From CAZKBP01 sp964551015 (GTDB taxonomy: Bacteria; Bacteroidota; Bacteroidia; Cytophagales; Microscillaceae): a DNA stretch of 13,847 nucleotides. The stretch lies in assembly GCA_964551015.1 (NCBI GenBank), contig CAZKBP010000069.1, positions 1-13,847 of the forward strand, given 5' to 3'. The notes below the pieces were generated by a model. It did not search any database and had not been told where the DNA came from. It saw nothing but the letters and a program-made list of their open reading frames with translations. Within the stretch, counting starts at the first letter, position 1, and each line of letters starts with the position of its first letter. The position numbers were made by a program, and so were the translations under genes. This document shows positions 7,488 through 12,984 of the stretch, piece by piece.

Positions 7488-8471
7488 ATGAAGCGTTTAA
7501 ATTTATTTCTTCTGTGGATATTGTCTTTTAGCAGTCTAGCTCAGGAAAGCAATCAGGCTCAAATTTTTATTCCACAGTACGTTTACGCAATTGATAAGCC
7601 TCCTTACGAGTATGAACTCCCCTTCCGACCGGATTTCCTGAAAGAGAAACAGGTGCAGGAAATCAAGATGGAAGAATATCGCATCAAAGCTCAGGATTCT
7701 ACTTGGATGAATACTTACATTTGGCGGTTTAATTCTTTGGGAAGGCTAGAAACTTATTACCTCATTTTCAGAGATGTAGGAGAAGCTCCAGATACTACGA
7801 TTGTAGAAAATACTTATGATAGCCTAGGGCGGCTTTATTTACAAACCTATGTTTCGGAAATACTGGGCTATCGGTATCTGAGCATCAAATTGATGAGTTA
7901 TGAAAATGACTTACTCATAAAAGAGCAAGAAAGGGAAGTCATACTGGAAGGAGCAGAAATTTTGGAGGAAGGCCCCATTTTTACCCGTAAGATGTATCAA
8001 TACGATAGCCTGAATCGCTTACGGCAGGAAGTTTCTTTGGTGGAGGATCAACCCGTTTGGGTCAAATATTATTTTTACCGAGGGGCTTCGGAGCAGGAGC
8101 GAGATTGGATGTACAAAGAATTACTAAAAGAAAATCCAGCACCCTGCAGTATTTTTTTAGTCAGACGAAATGAGTCTGCCCAAAATCTGAAACAACACTA
8201 TTACAACGGAGAAGGAAAAACATGGATGACGACTGACTATCGCTATGACGACCGAGGAAGAATCCAAGAAGTAATCGAGAAAACCGTCGAGGGCTATCTC
8301 CGAGAGAAAGGATATGTGTATGATGATCAGGGTCATTTGGTTCGTTACAGTAATCGAGAGCATCCCACACCGGCCACGGGAGGAGAAATCAGCTACCGAG
8401 CGGATGATTTACCATCAGGCATAAGAACTTGGCTTTATGGGCGGAGCTTTGATTATCAGTTCAGAAAATAA
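7488..8471 (+). CDS. Exported protein with degenerate YD-type (RHS-like) motifs
   Basis: A 327-residue protein of unknown function. I chose ATG 7488 because a classic signal peptide follows (MKRLNLFLLWILSFSSLAQ, cleavage after about residue 19); ATG 7464 would add eight residues before it. Five short motifs of the form aromatic-x-Y/F-D/N-x-x-G/N-R/H-L/I recur: FNSLGRL (81-87), YDSLGRL (110-116), YDSLNRL (172-178), YDDRGRI (253-259) and YDDQGHL (278-284). Each heads a beta-strand-like segment. This matches YD repeats, which build the beta shells of RHS/teneurin proteins, but there is no core-associated protease motif and no C-terminal toxin, and the protein is small. It has no T9SS sorting tail, so it is probably periplasmic or outer-membrane associated. 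Confidence 0.78.
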   Translation: MKRLNLFLLWILSFSSLAQESNQAQIFIPQYVYAIDKPPYEYELPFRPDFLKEKQVQEIKMEEYRIKAQDSTWMNTYIWRFNSLGRLETYYLIFRDVGEAPDTTIVENTYDSLGRLYLQTYVSEILGYRYLSIKLMSYENDLLIKEQEREVILEGAEILEEGPIFTRKMYQYDSLNRLRQEVSLVEDQPVWVKYYFYRGASEQERDWMYKELLKENPAPCSIFLVRRNESAQNLKQHYYNGEGKTWMTTDYRYDDRGRIQEVIEKTVEGYLREKGYVYDDQGHLVRYSNREHPTPATGGEISYRADDLPSGIRTWLYGRSFDYQFRK

Positions 8472-8506
8472 AAATGGCAGGGAGCGAACTCCTTGCCATT
8501 TCTTTT
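8472..8506. terminator. Bidirectional intrinsic terminator between convergent genes
   Basis: A 12-bp stem with one G-U pair joins 8472-8483 to 8490-8501 around the six-base loop GCGAAC. The plus strand continues with CTTTTC, and the minus strand with TTTTTATTTT. The hairpin starts directly at the stop codon of the YD-motif gene, and it also lies 22 nt beyond the stop of the SnoaL-like gene, so it can serve both. Confidence 0.88.
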
Positions 8507-8523
8507 CAGCCAAAAAATCAGGA

Positions 8524-8886
8524 TCAACCGGGCATGTTATAATAAAAACGCTCGTGCTTCACGTGGTCGCCTTCCCAGCGTTGGACGGCTACTTGCTCCA
8601 TTTTCATGCGGTTTCCATCTTGGAAAGTCACATCCATCCAAGATTCGACCATCGTTACTTTTTCATCTTCGTTGGCGGTGATGGCCGTTACTCCTGAGCC
8701 ATGAAATTCTTTGACACTTTCTAAGAATTTCTTTTCAGCTTCACGATTGGCGTCTTTGCCTTCTCTCACTTCTCCACTCGCTTCTACCATGACGATTTCG
8801 GGGTGATAAAACTTCTCGAAAGCTTCCATTAATTGACCAGAACCTAACATATCGTAGATTTCTTTGGCTTTGGCGTGATAACTCAT
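8524..8886 (-). CDS. SnoaL/NTF2-like domain protein
   Basis: A 120-residue soluble protein spanning one cone-shaped alpha+beta-barrel (NTF2-like) domain. Indicators are the helix YHAKAKEIYDMLGSGQLMEA, then FEKFYHPEIVMVEASGEVREGKDA (24-47), the helix KKFLESVKEFH, and paired strands VTMVESWMDVTFQDGNRMKM and VAVQRWEGDHVKHERFYYN. That order is standard for SnoaL-like 'nuclear transport factor 2 family' proteins of about 115-130 residues. Members range from ketosteroid isomerase-like enzymes and polyketide cyclases to non-catalytic binding or dimerisation domains, and nothing here identifies a ligand. It starts at ATG 8886, stands alone and faces the YD-motif gene across a shared terminator. Fold assignment is firm, function unknown. 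Confidence 0.87.
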   Translation of the reverse strand: MSYHAKAKEIYDMLGSGQLMEAFEKFYHPEIVMVEASGEVREGKDANREAEKKFLESVKEFHGSGVTAITANEDEKVTMVESWMDVTFQDGNRMKMEQVAVQRWEGDHVKHERFYYNMPG

Positions 8887-9058
8887 AATGCTAAAAATTT
8901 AAAGGTTGCTAAAATAATATTGGCATTAAGTTATTAATCTTTGCGCCTAAATCCAAAGAAAAAATGTTAATCAAATGTGAAGAAATTGTAGTATGAATTG
9001 AAAATTCAAGGTATTAGAGGAAAACTAGCTGAATGATTGAATAGAGGGGATGGATCGT

Positions 9059-9817
9059 TTAGTCCAAGTTTTCAAACAAATCTTGCATATGGATGCTAAA
9101 TCCTTCTAAAACCAGAGAATGCACCTCTCCTACCGCTTCGGCTTGGGAGTGAATCTCATATTTGCCAGCTTTGAGCACATGGATTTGGCAGCTACGTTGG
9201 GGGATGTAAATTTCCCAGTATTCTCGCACGCCTGCTTCTTCGTAGAGATTTTTTTTCTCTTCTCGGAGCTTTTTATAATTGGCGGGCGAAAGGACTTCCA
9301 CGACCAAGTCAGGGGCTCCGGTGGCTTTTTTTCCATCCAAAATATCTTGGCGAGCCACCGACACAAAGAGCACATCGGGTGCCACGACCTTACCCTCTTC
9401 CAAGACCACATCAAAGGGAGCAATAATTACCTTGCCTAATTGGTGCTTTTTGGCGTATGTTTTTAAATGAATGTAGAGTTCTCCTGTAATTTCTTGGTGT
9501 TGTTCACTGGGACTAGGCATAATGTATAATTGATAGTTAATAATCTCAACGTGTACTTTATATTCAAAGGGAAAAGCTTTCTGCAACAAGTCATAGGTCC
9601 ATCGGGTATGGGCGGGGTATTGGTCAGCGATGGCTTGCAAATCGCTGGCGGTGTAATCTACTTTTTCTTCGTACACGGGCTGAAAATCTTCGGGTAGTTC
9701 TTCCTCCTTGCCATTGGAAGCCTGTTTGCGGTTGATCCAAACATCTACCAAATCTTCCAAGACTTGTAGCTCTTGGTCATCTAGTTGCTTCATTTTATCG
9801 ATCAGACTTGGCTTCAT
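9059..9817 (-). CDS. Uma2 family (DUF820) putative PD-(D/E)XK nuclease-fold protein
   Basis: A 252-residue protein. Residues 1-60 are a helical, charged extension; the Uma2 domain runs from about 60 to 245. Family motifs are YELING-like EIINYQLYIMPSPSEQHQE (91-109), APFDVVLEEGKVVAPDVLFV (133-152), GAPDLVVEVLSPAN (167-180) and KKNLYEEAGVREYWEIY (188-204). In PD-(D/E)XK terms D148, E174 and K188/K189 are the likely metal and catalytic positions, so the fold could be active. Uma2 proteins are numerous in cyanobacteria and Bacteroidota and are annotated as endonucleases by fold; cellular roles are mostly undetermined. It starts at ATG 9817 and is divergent from the membrane-protein gene, with 129 nt between. 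No partner suggesting a toxin-antitoxin or restriction system is adjacent. Confidence 0.9.
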   Translation of the reverse strand: MKPSLIDKMKQLDDQELQVLEDLVDVWINRKQASNGKEEELPEDFQPVYEEKVDYTASDLQAIADQYPAHTRWTYDLLQKAFPFEYKVHVEIINYQLYIMPSPSEQHQEITGELYIHLKTYAKKHQLGKVIIAPFDVVLEEGKVVAPDVLFVSVARQDILDGKKATGAPDLVVEVLSPANYKKLREEKKNLYEEAGVREYWEIYIPQRSCQIHVLKAGKYEIHSQAEAVGEVHSLVLEGFSIHMQDLFENLD

Positions 9818-9946
9818 AGGGTAGTGATTTTGATTAAAGTTTACTTATCTTAACTAAAATACAATTTTTTTTCAAAAATTTACCGATTTAGATGGTTTTT
9901 AGTTATTTTGAGAAACCAATTACCCAACTGATCAAAAATAGCTGTT

Positions 9947-10456
9947 ATGACAAGTTTTCGTGTCCGCCCGCGCTTCCGGCAGGAAACTTCCCTTGAGGTG
10001 GAAGCCGTCAAAGAGCGCATCCAAAGCCGTTTGCATCAACCTGACTGCCCTTGTCAGGGCTACATTGTTCCTGGATTTCACACGCATATCACCTTGAAGA
10101 TTCCCAAGCAGGAGCAGCATTATTGGTCCCCACAATTACATCTCACCTTAGAAGCTAAAGCAGAAGGTGGAACCTTAATTCGAGGTTTATACGGTCCCAA
10201 TCCGTCGGTGTGGGGGATGTTTGCTTTCGGCTATGGCGTGTTGATCGCCTTATTTACCTTCACAGCCATCATTGGTTTTTCTCTCTGGAGCCTGAAGATG
10301 GATACCACGATTCTCTGGTTTTTGCCGATCATCGTGGTACTATTGGCGGGGCTTTATATGGTGGCACAGTTTGGGCAGAAGCTCGGGGCAGAGCAGACTT
10401 TTGCCCTCCATCATTTCTATGAAGAGACTTTGGGAGAGCGGGCGGTGGTCAATTGA
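9947..10456 (+). CDS. Two-helix membrane protein of unknown function
   Basis: A 169-residue protein. Residues 1-85 form a soluble N-terminal domain starting SFRVRPRF and containing EQHYWSPQLHLTLEA (56-70), a paired cysteine stretch DCPC (33-36) and RGLYGPNPSVWGMF (79-92). Two hydrophobic segments follow, at about 91-116 and 121-141, then a charged C-terminal tail (150-169). The combination of an RPRF start with YWSPQL and GLYGPNP looks like a conserved family I have the impression of meeting in Bacteroidota, but I cannot name a function. It starts at ATG 9947. The downstream metallo-beta-lactamase-fold gene is on the same strand 78 nt away, with a weak hairpin between, so co-transcription is possible. 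Confidence 0.78.
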   Translation: MTSFRVRPRFRQETSLEVEAVKERIQSRLHQPDCPCQGYIVPGFHTHITLKIPKQEQHYWSPQLHLTLEAKAEGGTLIRGLYGPNPSVWGMFAFGYGVLIALFTFTAIIGFSLWSLKMDTTILWFLPIIVVLLAGLYMVAQFGQKLGAEQTFALHHFYEETLGERAVVN

Positions 10457-10489
10457 ACCCTCAAAACCTTCGTATCAGTTTCAGGGTTC
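10455..10489 (+). terminator. Weak hairpin after the two-helix membrane gene
   Basis: GAACCCT (10455-10461) pairs with AGGGTTC (10483-10489), a perfect 7-bp stem with a 21-nt loop, overlapping the stop codon region. No T-run follows (TGCTTTATG), so it is at best a partial terminator or a processing structure. Confidence 0.3.
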
Positions 10490-10534
10490 TGCTTTATGAA
10501 CTGAAGTTTTCTATCAATTGACTCAAAAAATTTT

Positions 10535-11290
10535 ATGAAAATATCGTATTTCTTATCATTGCTTAGTTTAGTATGCTTGCCTTTGCTAAGTTTTGCTCAA
10601 AGCGAAACCATTCCGACTGAGCAGGGAGATATTACCCTACACCCGGTCTTACACGCCTCCATGGTGATGGAGTGGGAAGGCAAAACCATTTATTTCGACC
10701 CTTACGGAGGAGCTGAGAAGTATACCAGCTTTCCTGCGCCTGATTTGATTTTGATTACTCATTTGCACGGGGATCATTTCAACCCTAAGACTTTGGCCGG
10801 TTTAGACACGAAAGGAGCCGTTTTTATCGTCCCACAATCCGTACGAGAAAAAATGAGTGAAGATTTACCCAAGCAAGAAATCAAAGTCTTGGCCAACGAT
10901 GAAAGCGCCGAATTAATGAATCTGAGCGTAAAAGCGGTGCCGATGTACAACTTGCCTGCTGACGATAATCCACGTCATCCCAAAGGCTGGGGTAATGGCT
11001 ATGTATTGAGCATTGGAGGAAAACGAATCTATGTATCCGGCGATACCGAGGATATTCCCGAAATGCGCCAATTGGAGGAAATTGACCTGGCTTTTGTTTG
11101 TATGAACCTGCCCTACACGATGACCGTAGAACAAGCGGCTTCTGCTGTCTTAGCATTCCAGCCCAAAGCCGTTTATCCCTTCCATTTCCGAGGCAAAGAT
11201 GGTTTCAGTGATGTGGATAAATTCGAGCAGATCGTCAAAGAGGGAAATCAGCAGATAGAAGTAAGGAGAAGAAATTGGTATAGCGAATAG
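10535..11290 (+). CDS. Exported metallo-beta-lactamase-fold hydrolase (UlaG-like)
   Basis: A 251-residue protein with a signal peptide (MKISYFLSLLSLVCLPLLSFAQ, cleavage near residue 22), so probably periplasmic. The mature part is an MBL fold of the L-ascorbate-6-phosphate lactonase UlaG/YtkL-like type. Zinc ligands are THLHGDHF (H76, H78, D80, H81), SGDTED with D170, and FHFRG with H217. The HPVLHAS and IYFDPYGG strands (36-42, 52-59), the RHPKGWGNGYVL stretch (147-158) and CMNLPYTM (189-196) match the short single-domain members. All usual metal residues are present, so it should be catalytically competent. UlaG-like proteins act on varied substrates, and the name should not be read as ascorbate metabolism. 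Same strand as the membrane gene before it. Confidence 0.88.
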   Translation: MKISYFLSLLSLVCLPLLSFAQSETIPTEQGDITLHPVLHASMVMEWEGKTIYFDPYGGAEKYTSFPAPDLILITHLHGDHFNPKTLAGLDTKGAVFIVPQSVREKMSEDLPKQEIKVLANDESAELMNLSVKAVPMYNLPADDNPRHPKGWGNGYVLSIGGKRIYVSGDTEDIPEMRQLEEIDLAFVCMNLPYTMTVEQAASAVLAFQPKAVYPFHFRGKDGFSDVDKFEQIVKEGNQQIEVRRRNWYSE

Positions 11291-11498
11291 GAAAATTTAG
11301 AGACTTCTATGCTCATTTTCTTTCGGGTAGACTAGCCTATTGATTTGGATTTGATTAATCGCCCGAAGACCTTGAGGGTTTACTCAGGAAAAGTGGAATT
11401 TCATCATTTTCTTGCATTTCTTCGTATATTTCAGGAGCTAACCATGATTACGCACTCACATCTATGATTTATTCTATGGCTCATTTCACATCTCTTAG
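11291..11498. other. Non-coding stretch before the CHAT relic
   Basis: No gene is supported. Frames are short and closed. There are two minor inverted repeats: TTCGGG (11322-11327) with CCCGAA (11362-11367), 34 nt apart, and a small CCTTGAG/CTCAGG hairpin near 11370-11388. Neither has a T-run. The stretch is probably decayed sequence lying before the pseudogene fragment. Confidence 0.4.
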
Positions 11499-11579
11499 AA
11501 AAATTACATCATCGAGTGCTTTGAGAATCGGCTTCCTTATTATTGGGCACCTTTCGTATTGATTGGCGATTGGCGATGA
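11499..11579 (+). pseudogene. C-terminal remnant of a CHAT-domain protein
   Basis: One plus-strand frame ends RLPYYWAPFVLIGDWR followed by TGA at 11577-11579. The YYWAPFVLIG motif right before the stop is the characteristic end of CHAT (caspase-HetF-associated with TPRs) peptidase domains, where proteins typically finish with PYYWAPFVLIG plus a few residues. Only 26 codons are open before an in-frame TAG at 11496, so the catalytic His and Cys and any TPR region are absent from this frame. The DNA coding IGDWR contains a tandem 7-mer (GATTGGC twice, 11561-11574). It is a dead remnant, not an expressed protein. The motif match is strong but short. Confidence 0.68.
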
Positions 11580-11634
11580 TCTGAGCAATATTCACGATAG
11601 ATTTTCGTGCAAGTGAGTAATTTTAATGAAAGAT

Positions 11635-11675
11635 TTGAATAAATGAGTTTTTTAGTTTACTTTGTATTTCAAAGT
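11635..11675 (+). promoter_or_regulatory. Promoter with overlapping palindrome for the small membrane gene
   Basis: TTG at 11635-11637, a 19-nt spacer and TTACTTTG at 11657-11664 fit the Bacteroidota consensus with one mismatch. The -7 box is embedded in an inverted repeat, ACTTTG (11659-11664) - TATTT - CAAAGT (11670-11675), and a further self-complementary AAAGTACTTT spans 11671-11680. The predicted start site falls in this palindrome, so a dimeric repressor could bind there. This is the clearest promoter in the window. Confidence 0.6.
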
Positions 11676-11707
11676 ACTTTATGTTGATTACAAATCAAAA
11701 AATCACC

Positions 11708-11998
11708 ATGATCCTATCGCAAAAAAGACTAATCATTATGCTATGGTCAGTAGCCTTTCTACTGCTTATTCCTTTTATTGCCATGCAGTTTACCAGTCAA
11801 GTGAATTGGTCGCCTCTTGATTTTCTAGTCATGGGTTGGCTCTTGCTAAGTACAAGTCTGATGTGCGAGTTAATCTTGAGGAATGTAAAAAAAATGAAAT
11901 ACCGAGTGCTGCTTTGTGTGGTCGTATTGGTGGCATTCTTACTGGCTTGGGCGGAGCTTGCGGTGGGTGTTTTCGGGACACCTTTTGCTGGGAGCTAG
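11708..11998 (+). CDS. Small three-helix membrane protein of unknown function
   Basis: A 96-residue protein with three hydrophobic segments, at about residues 8-25 (LIIMLWSVAFLLLIPFIAM), 36-52 (LDFLVMGWLLLSTSLMC) and 66-86 (RVLLCVVVLVAFLLAWAE), and a short tail VGVFGTPFAGS. I place the start at ATG 11708, because the promoter just upstream would start transcription near 11671 and give a normal leader; ATG 11681 would be almost leaderless and adds nine polar residues. The sequence IPFIAMQFTSQVNW...WAELAVGVFGTPFAGS looks like a conserved small Bacteroidota membrane protein, but I know no assigned role. It is the only intact gene in an otherwise decayed stretch, which suggests it is kept by selection or newly arrived. 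Confidence 0.78.
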   Translation: MILSQKRLIIMLWSVAFLLLIPFIAMQFTSQVNWSPLDFLVMGWLLLSTSLMCELILRNVKKMKYRVLLCVVVLVAFLLAWAELAVGVFGTPFAGS

Positions 11999-12041
11999 GC
12001 ATCTACCACATTCTCCCTACATACATCTGGATAGCTTACTC

Positions 12042-12096
12042 GAACACAGAGACACAGAGCAAAAGGTACTCGTATTTTGAACACAGAGACACAGAG
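12042..12096. repeat. Two copies of an 18-bp direct repeat
   Basis: GAACACAGAGACACAGAG occurs exactly at 12042-12059 and 12079-12096, 37 nt apart start to start. Each copy is itself a doubled 8-mer, ACACAGAG twice. The preceding bases TACTCG are also shared, offset by seven inserted bases in the second copy. Similar ACACAGAG-rich short repeats occur in intergenic DNA of many bacteria; their role is unknown. Confidence 0.85.
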
Positions 12097-12212
12097 GGTT
12101 TTCGGGATATTCTAGCGCAAAATCCACTCCCGTTTAAATGTACACATCACCGAGATGGATTGGTATAAAAAGTACGCAATCAACCCAAATTCTTTATCTT
12201 CGCTCTGTTTTG

Positions 12213-12378
12213 ATGAATAAAAACGCCCCGATTTGTACAAAAAAATCAGATTTCAACGGATAAGAGTCTCCTAGATATTCCTTTGATTCACCGCTTCTTC
12301 AGTCAGTCTTATTGGGCTAAGGGAATTGCTTTGGATTTGGTAGAACGGTCTATTCAAAACTCAAATCTTCTTACTTAG
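12213..12378 (+). pseudogene. Frameshifted, truncated GNAT N-acetyltransferase
   Basis: From about 12223 to 12378 one frame reads VQKNQISTDKSLLDIP, LIHRFFSQSYWAKGIALD, LVERSIQNS and ends at TAG 12376. The run STDKSLLDIPLIHRF-SQSYWAKG is the recognisable N-terminus of a GNAT acetyltransferase family of about 140 residues. No ATG exists in this frame; ATG 12213 (MNKNAP) is in a neighbouring frame and would connect if one base near 12230 were removed, indicating a one-base insertion. The sequence stops right after the position where SLCFG-like residues normally continue, so the acetyl-CoA-binding core is missing. It is a relic with both a frameshift and a 3' truncation. Confidence 0.72.
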
Positions 12379-12438
12379 AAGATACGCTCTCAGATTCTGA
12401 ATGGCTCATCAGATGATCCCTTTATCAAAGTGTTGATT

Positions 12439-12840
12439 TTACTCCTCCTCATCATCCAAACCGTAGTCTTCGTCATCGTCGTAGAAGTATTCTTCATCAT
12501 CATCGTGGTAATTATACTCTCCTTCTACTTCGAGATCATAATCCTCATCGCCATCTTCATCCACAAAGTACTCATCATCATCTTCTTCTACAAACTCTAT
12601 ATCTTCGTAGTCTCCATCCACGATATCTTCTTCTTCATCATCTTCTCCATTCTCTTCAAAGAGATCGTCCTCATTGTCTATGGCTGCATATAGATTGGTG
12701 TTTGACCCTGAAAACGCCTCTATGAAAGGCAAAGCACCGTTTTGGCTTTTGATGTAATCTGTAAACATATAAGTCAAATACGAATTGTTGAATTGATACT
12801 CTTGATTGATGCTTAGGAAATGATCTCTATCCCTGACCAT
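12439..12840 (-). CDS. Unknown protein with long acidic, aromatic-rich C-terminal tail
   Basis: A 133-residue protein from ATG 12840; an in-frame TTG at 12879 would add 13 basic residues, and the frame stays open back to 12934. Residues 1-55 look folded (HFLSINQEYQFNNSYLTYMF, LPFIEAFSGSNTNLYAAID). Residues 56-133 are about 62 percent Asp/Glu (48 of 78), contain no Lys or Arg, and are studded with Tyr/Phe (motifs EYFVDEDGDEDY and EEYFYDDDEDYG). Such tails may bind cations or basic proteins, or mimic nucleic acid; none of these is shown. The coding DNA is a low-complexity run of GAT/GAA-type triplets. A strong terminator lies just upstream, so it would need its own promoter between about 12912 and 12840, where I see no clear one. 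Confidence 0.62.
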   Translation of the reverse strand: MVRDRDHFLSINQEYQFNNSYLTYMFTDYIKSQNGALPFIEAFSGSNTNLYAAIDNEDDLFEENGEDDEEEDIVDGDYEDIEFVEEDDDEYFVDEDGDEDYDLEVEGEYNYHDDDEEYFYDDDEDYGLDDEEE

Positions 12841-12912
12841 AAACTTACGACGAATTGCTTTTCCGTCAAATACTTTCAAGCAAATTTTCTTTTTGTAATC
12901 TTCTCTATCGAG

Positions 12913-12949
12913 AAAAAAAAACGGCTGCCCAGATTAGGGCAGCCGTTTT
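12913..12949 (-). terminator. Perfect intrinsic terminator of the T9SS-protein gene
   Basis: A perfect 13-bp stem pairs 12918-12930 with 12937-12949 (core ACGGCTGCCC with GGGCAGCCGT) around the loop AGATTA. On the minus strand a run of nine T follows (12921-12913). It lies 35 nt past the stop codon at 12985-12987. Plus-strand reading gives only four T, so its main direction is minus. A second small hairpin, GTGATT/AATCAC at 12961-12977, sits between stop codon and terminator. Confidence 0.93.
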
Positions 12950-12984
12950 GATTGGGTTAAGTGATTATCTGAATCACCTGATTA

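Larger units (their letters stand above)
11999..12438. other. Gene-poor stretch with repeat and acetyltransferase relic
   Basis: No intact gene is seen. The stretch holds the paired 18-bp repeat (12042-12096) and the broken GNAT N-terminus (12213-12378), listed separately. A 34-codon open frame ending at 12220 (containing MDWYKKYAINPNS) precedes the relic; it is too short to call. The last 60 bases show no terminator for the minus-strand gene ending at 12439. Confidence 0.5.

Noticed and set aside
7488..8471. RHS/Tc polymorphic toxin
   Set aside because: Too short, with no conserved RHS core motif, no variable toxin tail and no adjacent immunity gene.
9059..10456. Uma2 protein and two-helix membrane protein as a defence or toxin-antitoxin pair
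   Set aside because: They are divergent, neither is a known partner of the other, and Uma2 genes are usually solitary and multi-copy.
11322..11367. TTCGGG/CCCGAA inverted repeat as terminator of the MBL-fold gene
   Set aside because: Only six pairs across a 34-nt loop and no T-run.
12042..12096. CRISPR array
   Set aside because: Only two copies with a 19-nt spacer, each an internal 8-mer duplication, and no cas genes nearby.
11836..12168. 110-residue plus-strand frame
   Set aside because: It overlaps the small membrane gene in another frame and its second half runs through the repeat; no sensible domain is seen.
12155..12220. Small frame MDWYKKYAINPNS before the GNAT relic
   Set aside because: Only 21 codons from its ATG, with no dedicated promoter or recognisable similarity; could be chance.
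12430..12693. Plus-strand hydrophobic frame looking like a membrane protein
   Set aside because: It is the antisense of the GAT/GAA-rich acidic tail; complementary codons automatically yield Ile/Val/Phe/Leu-rich sequence.
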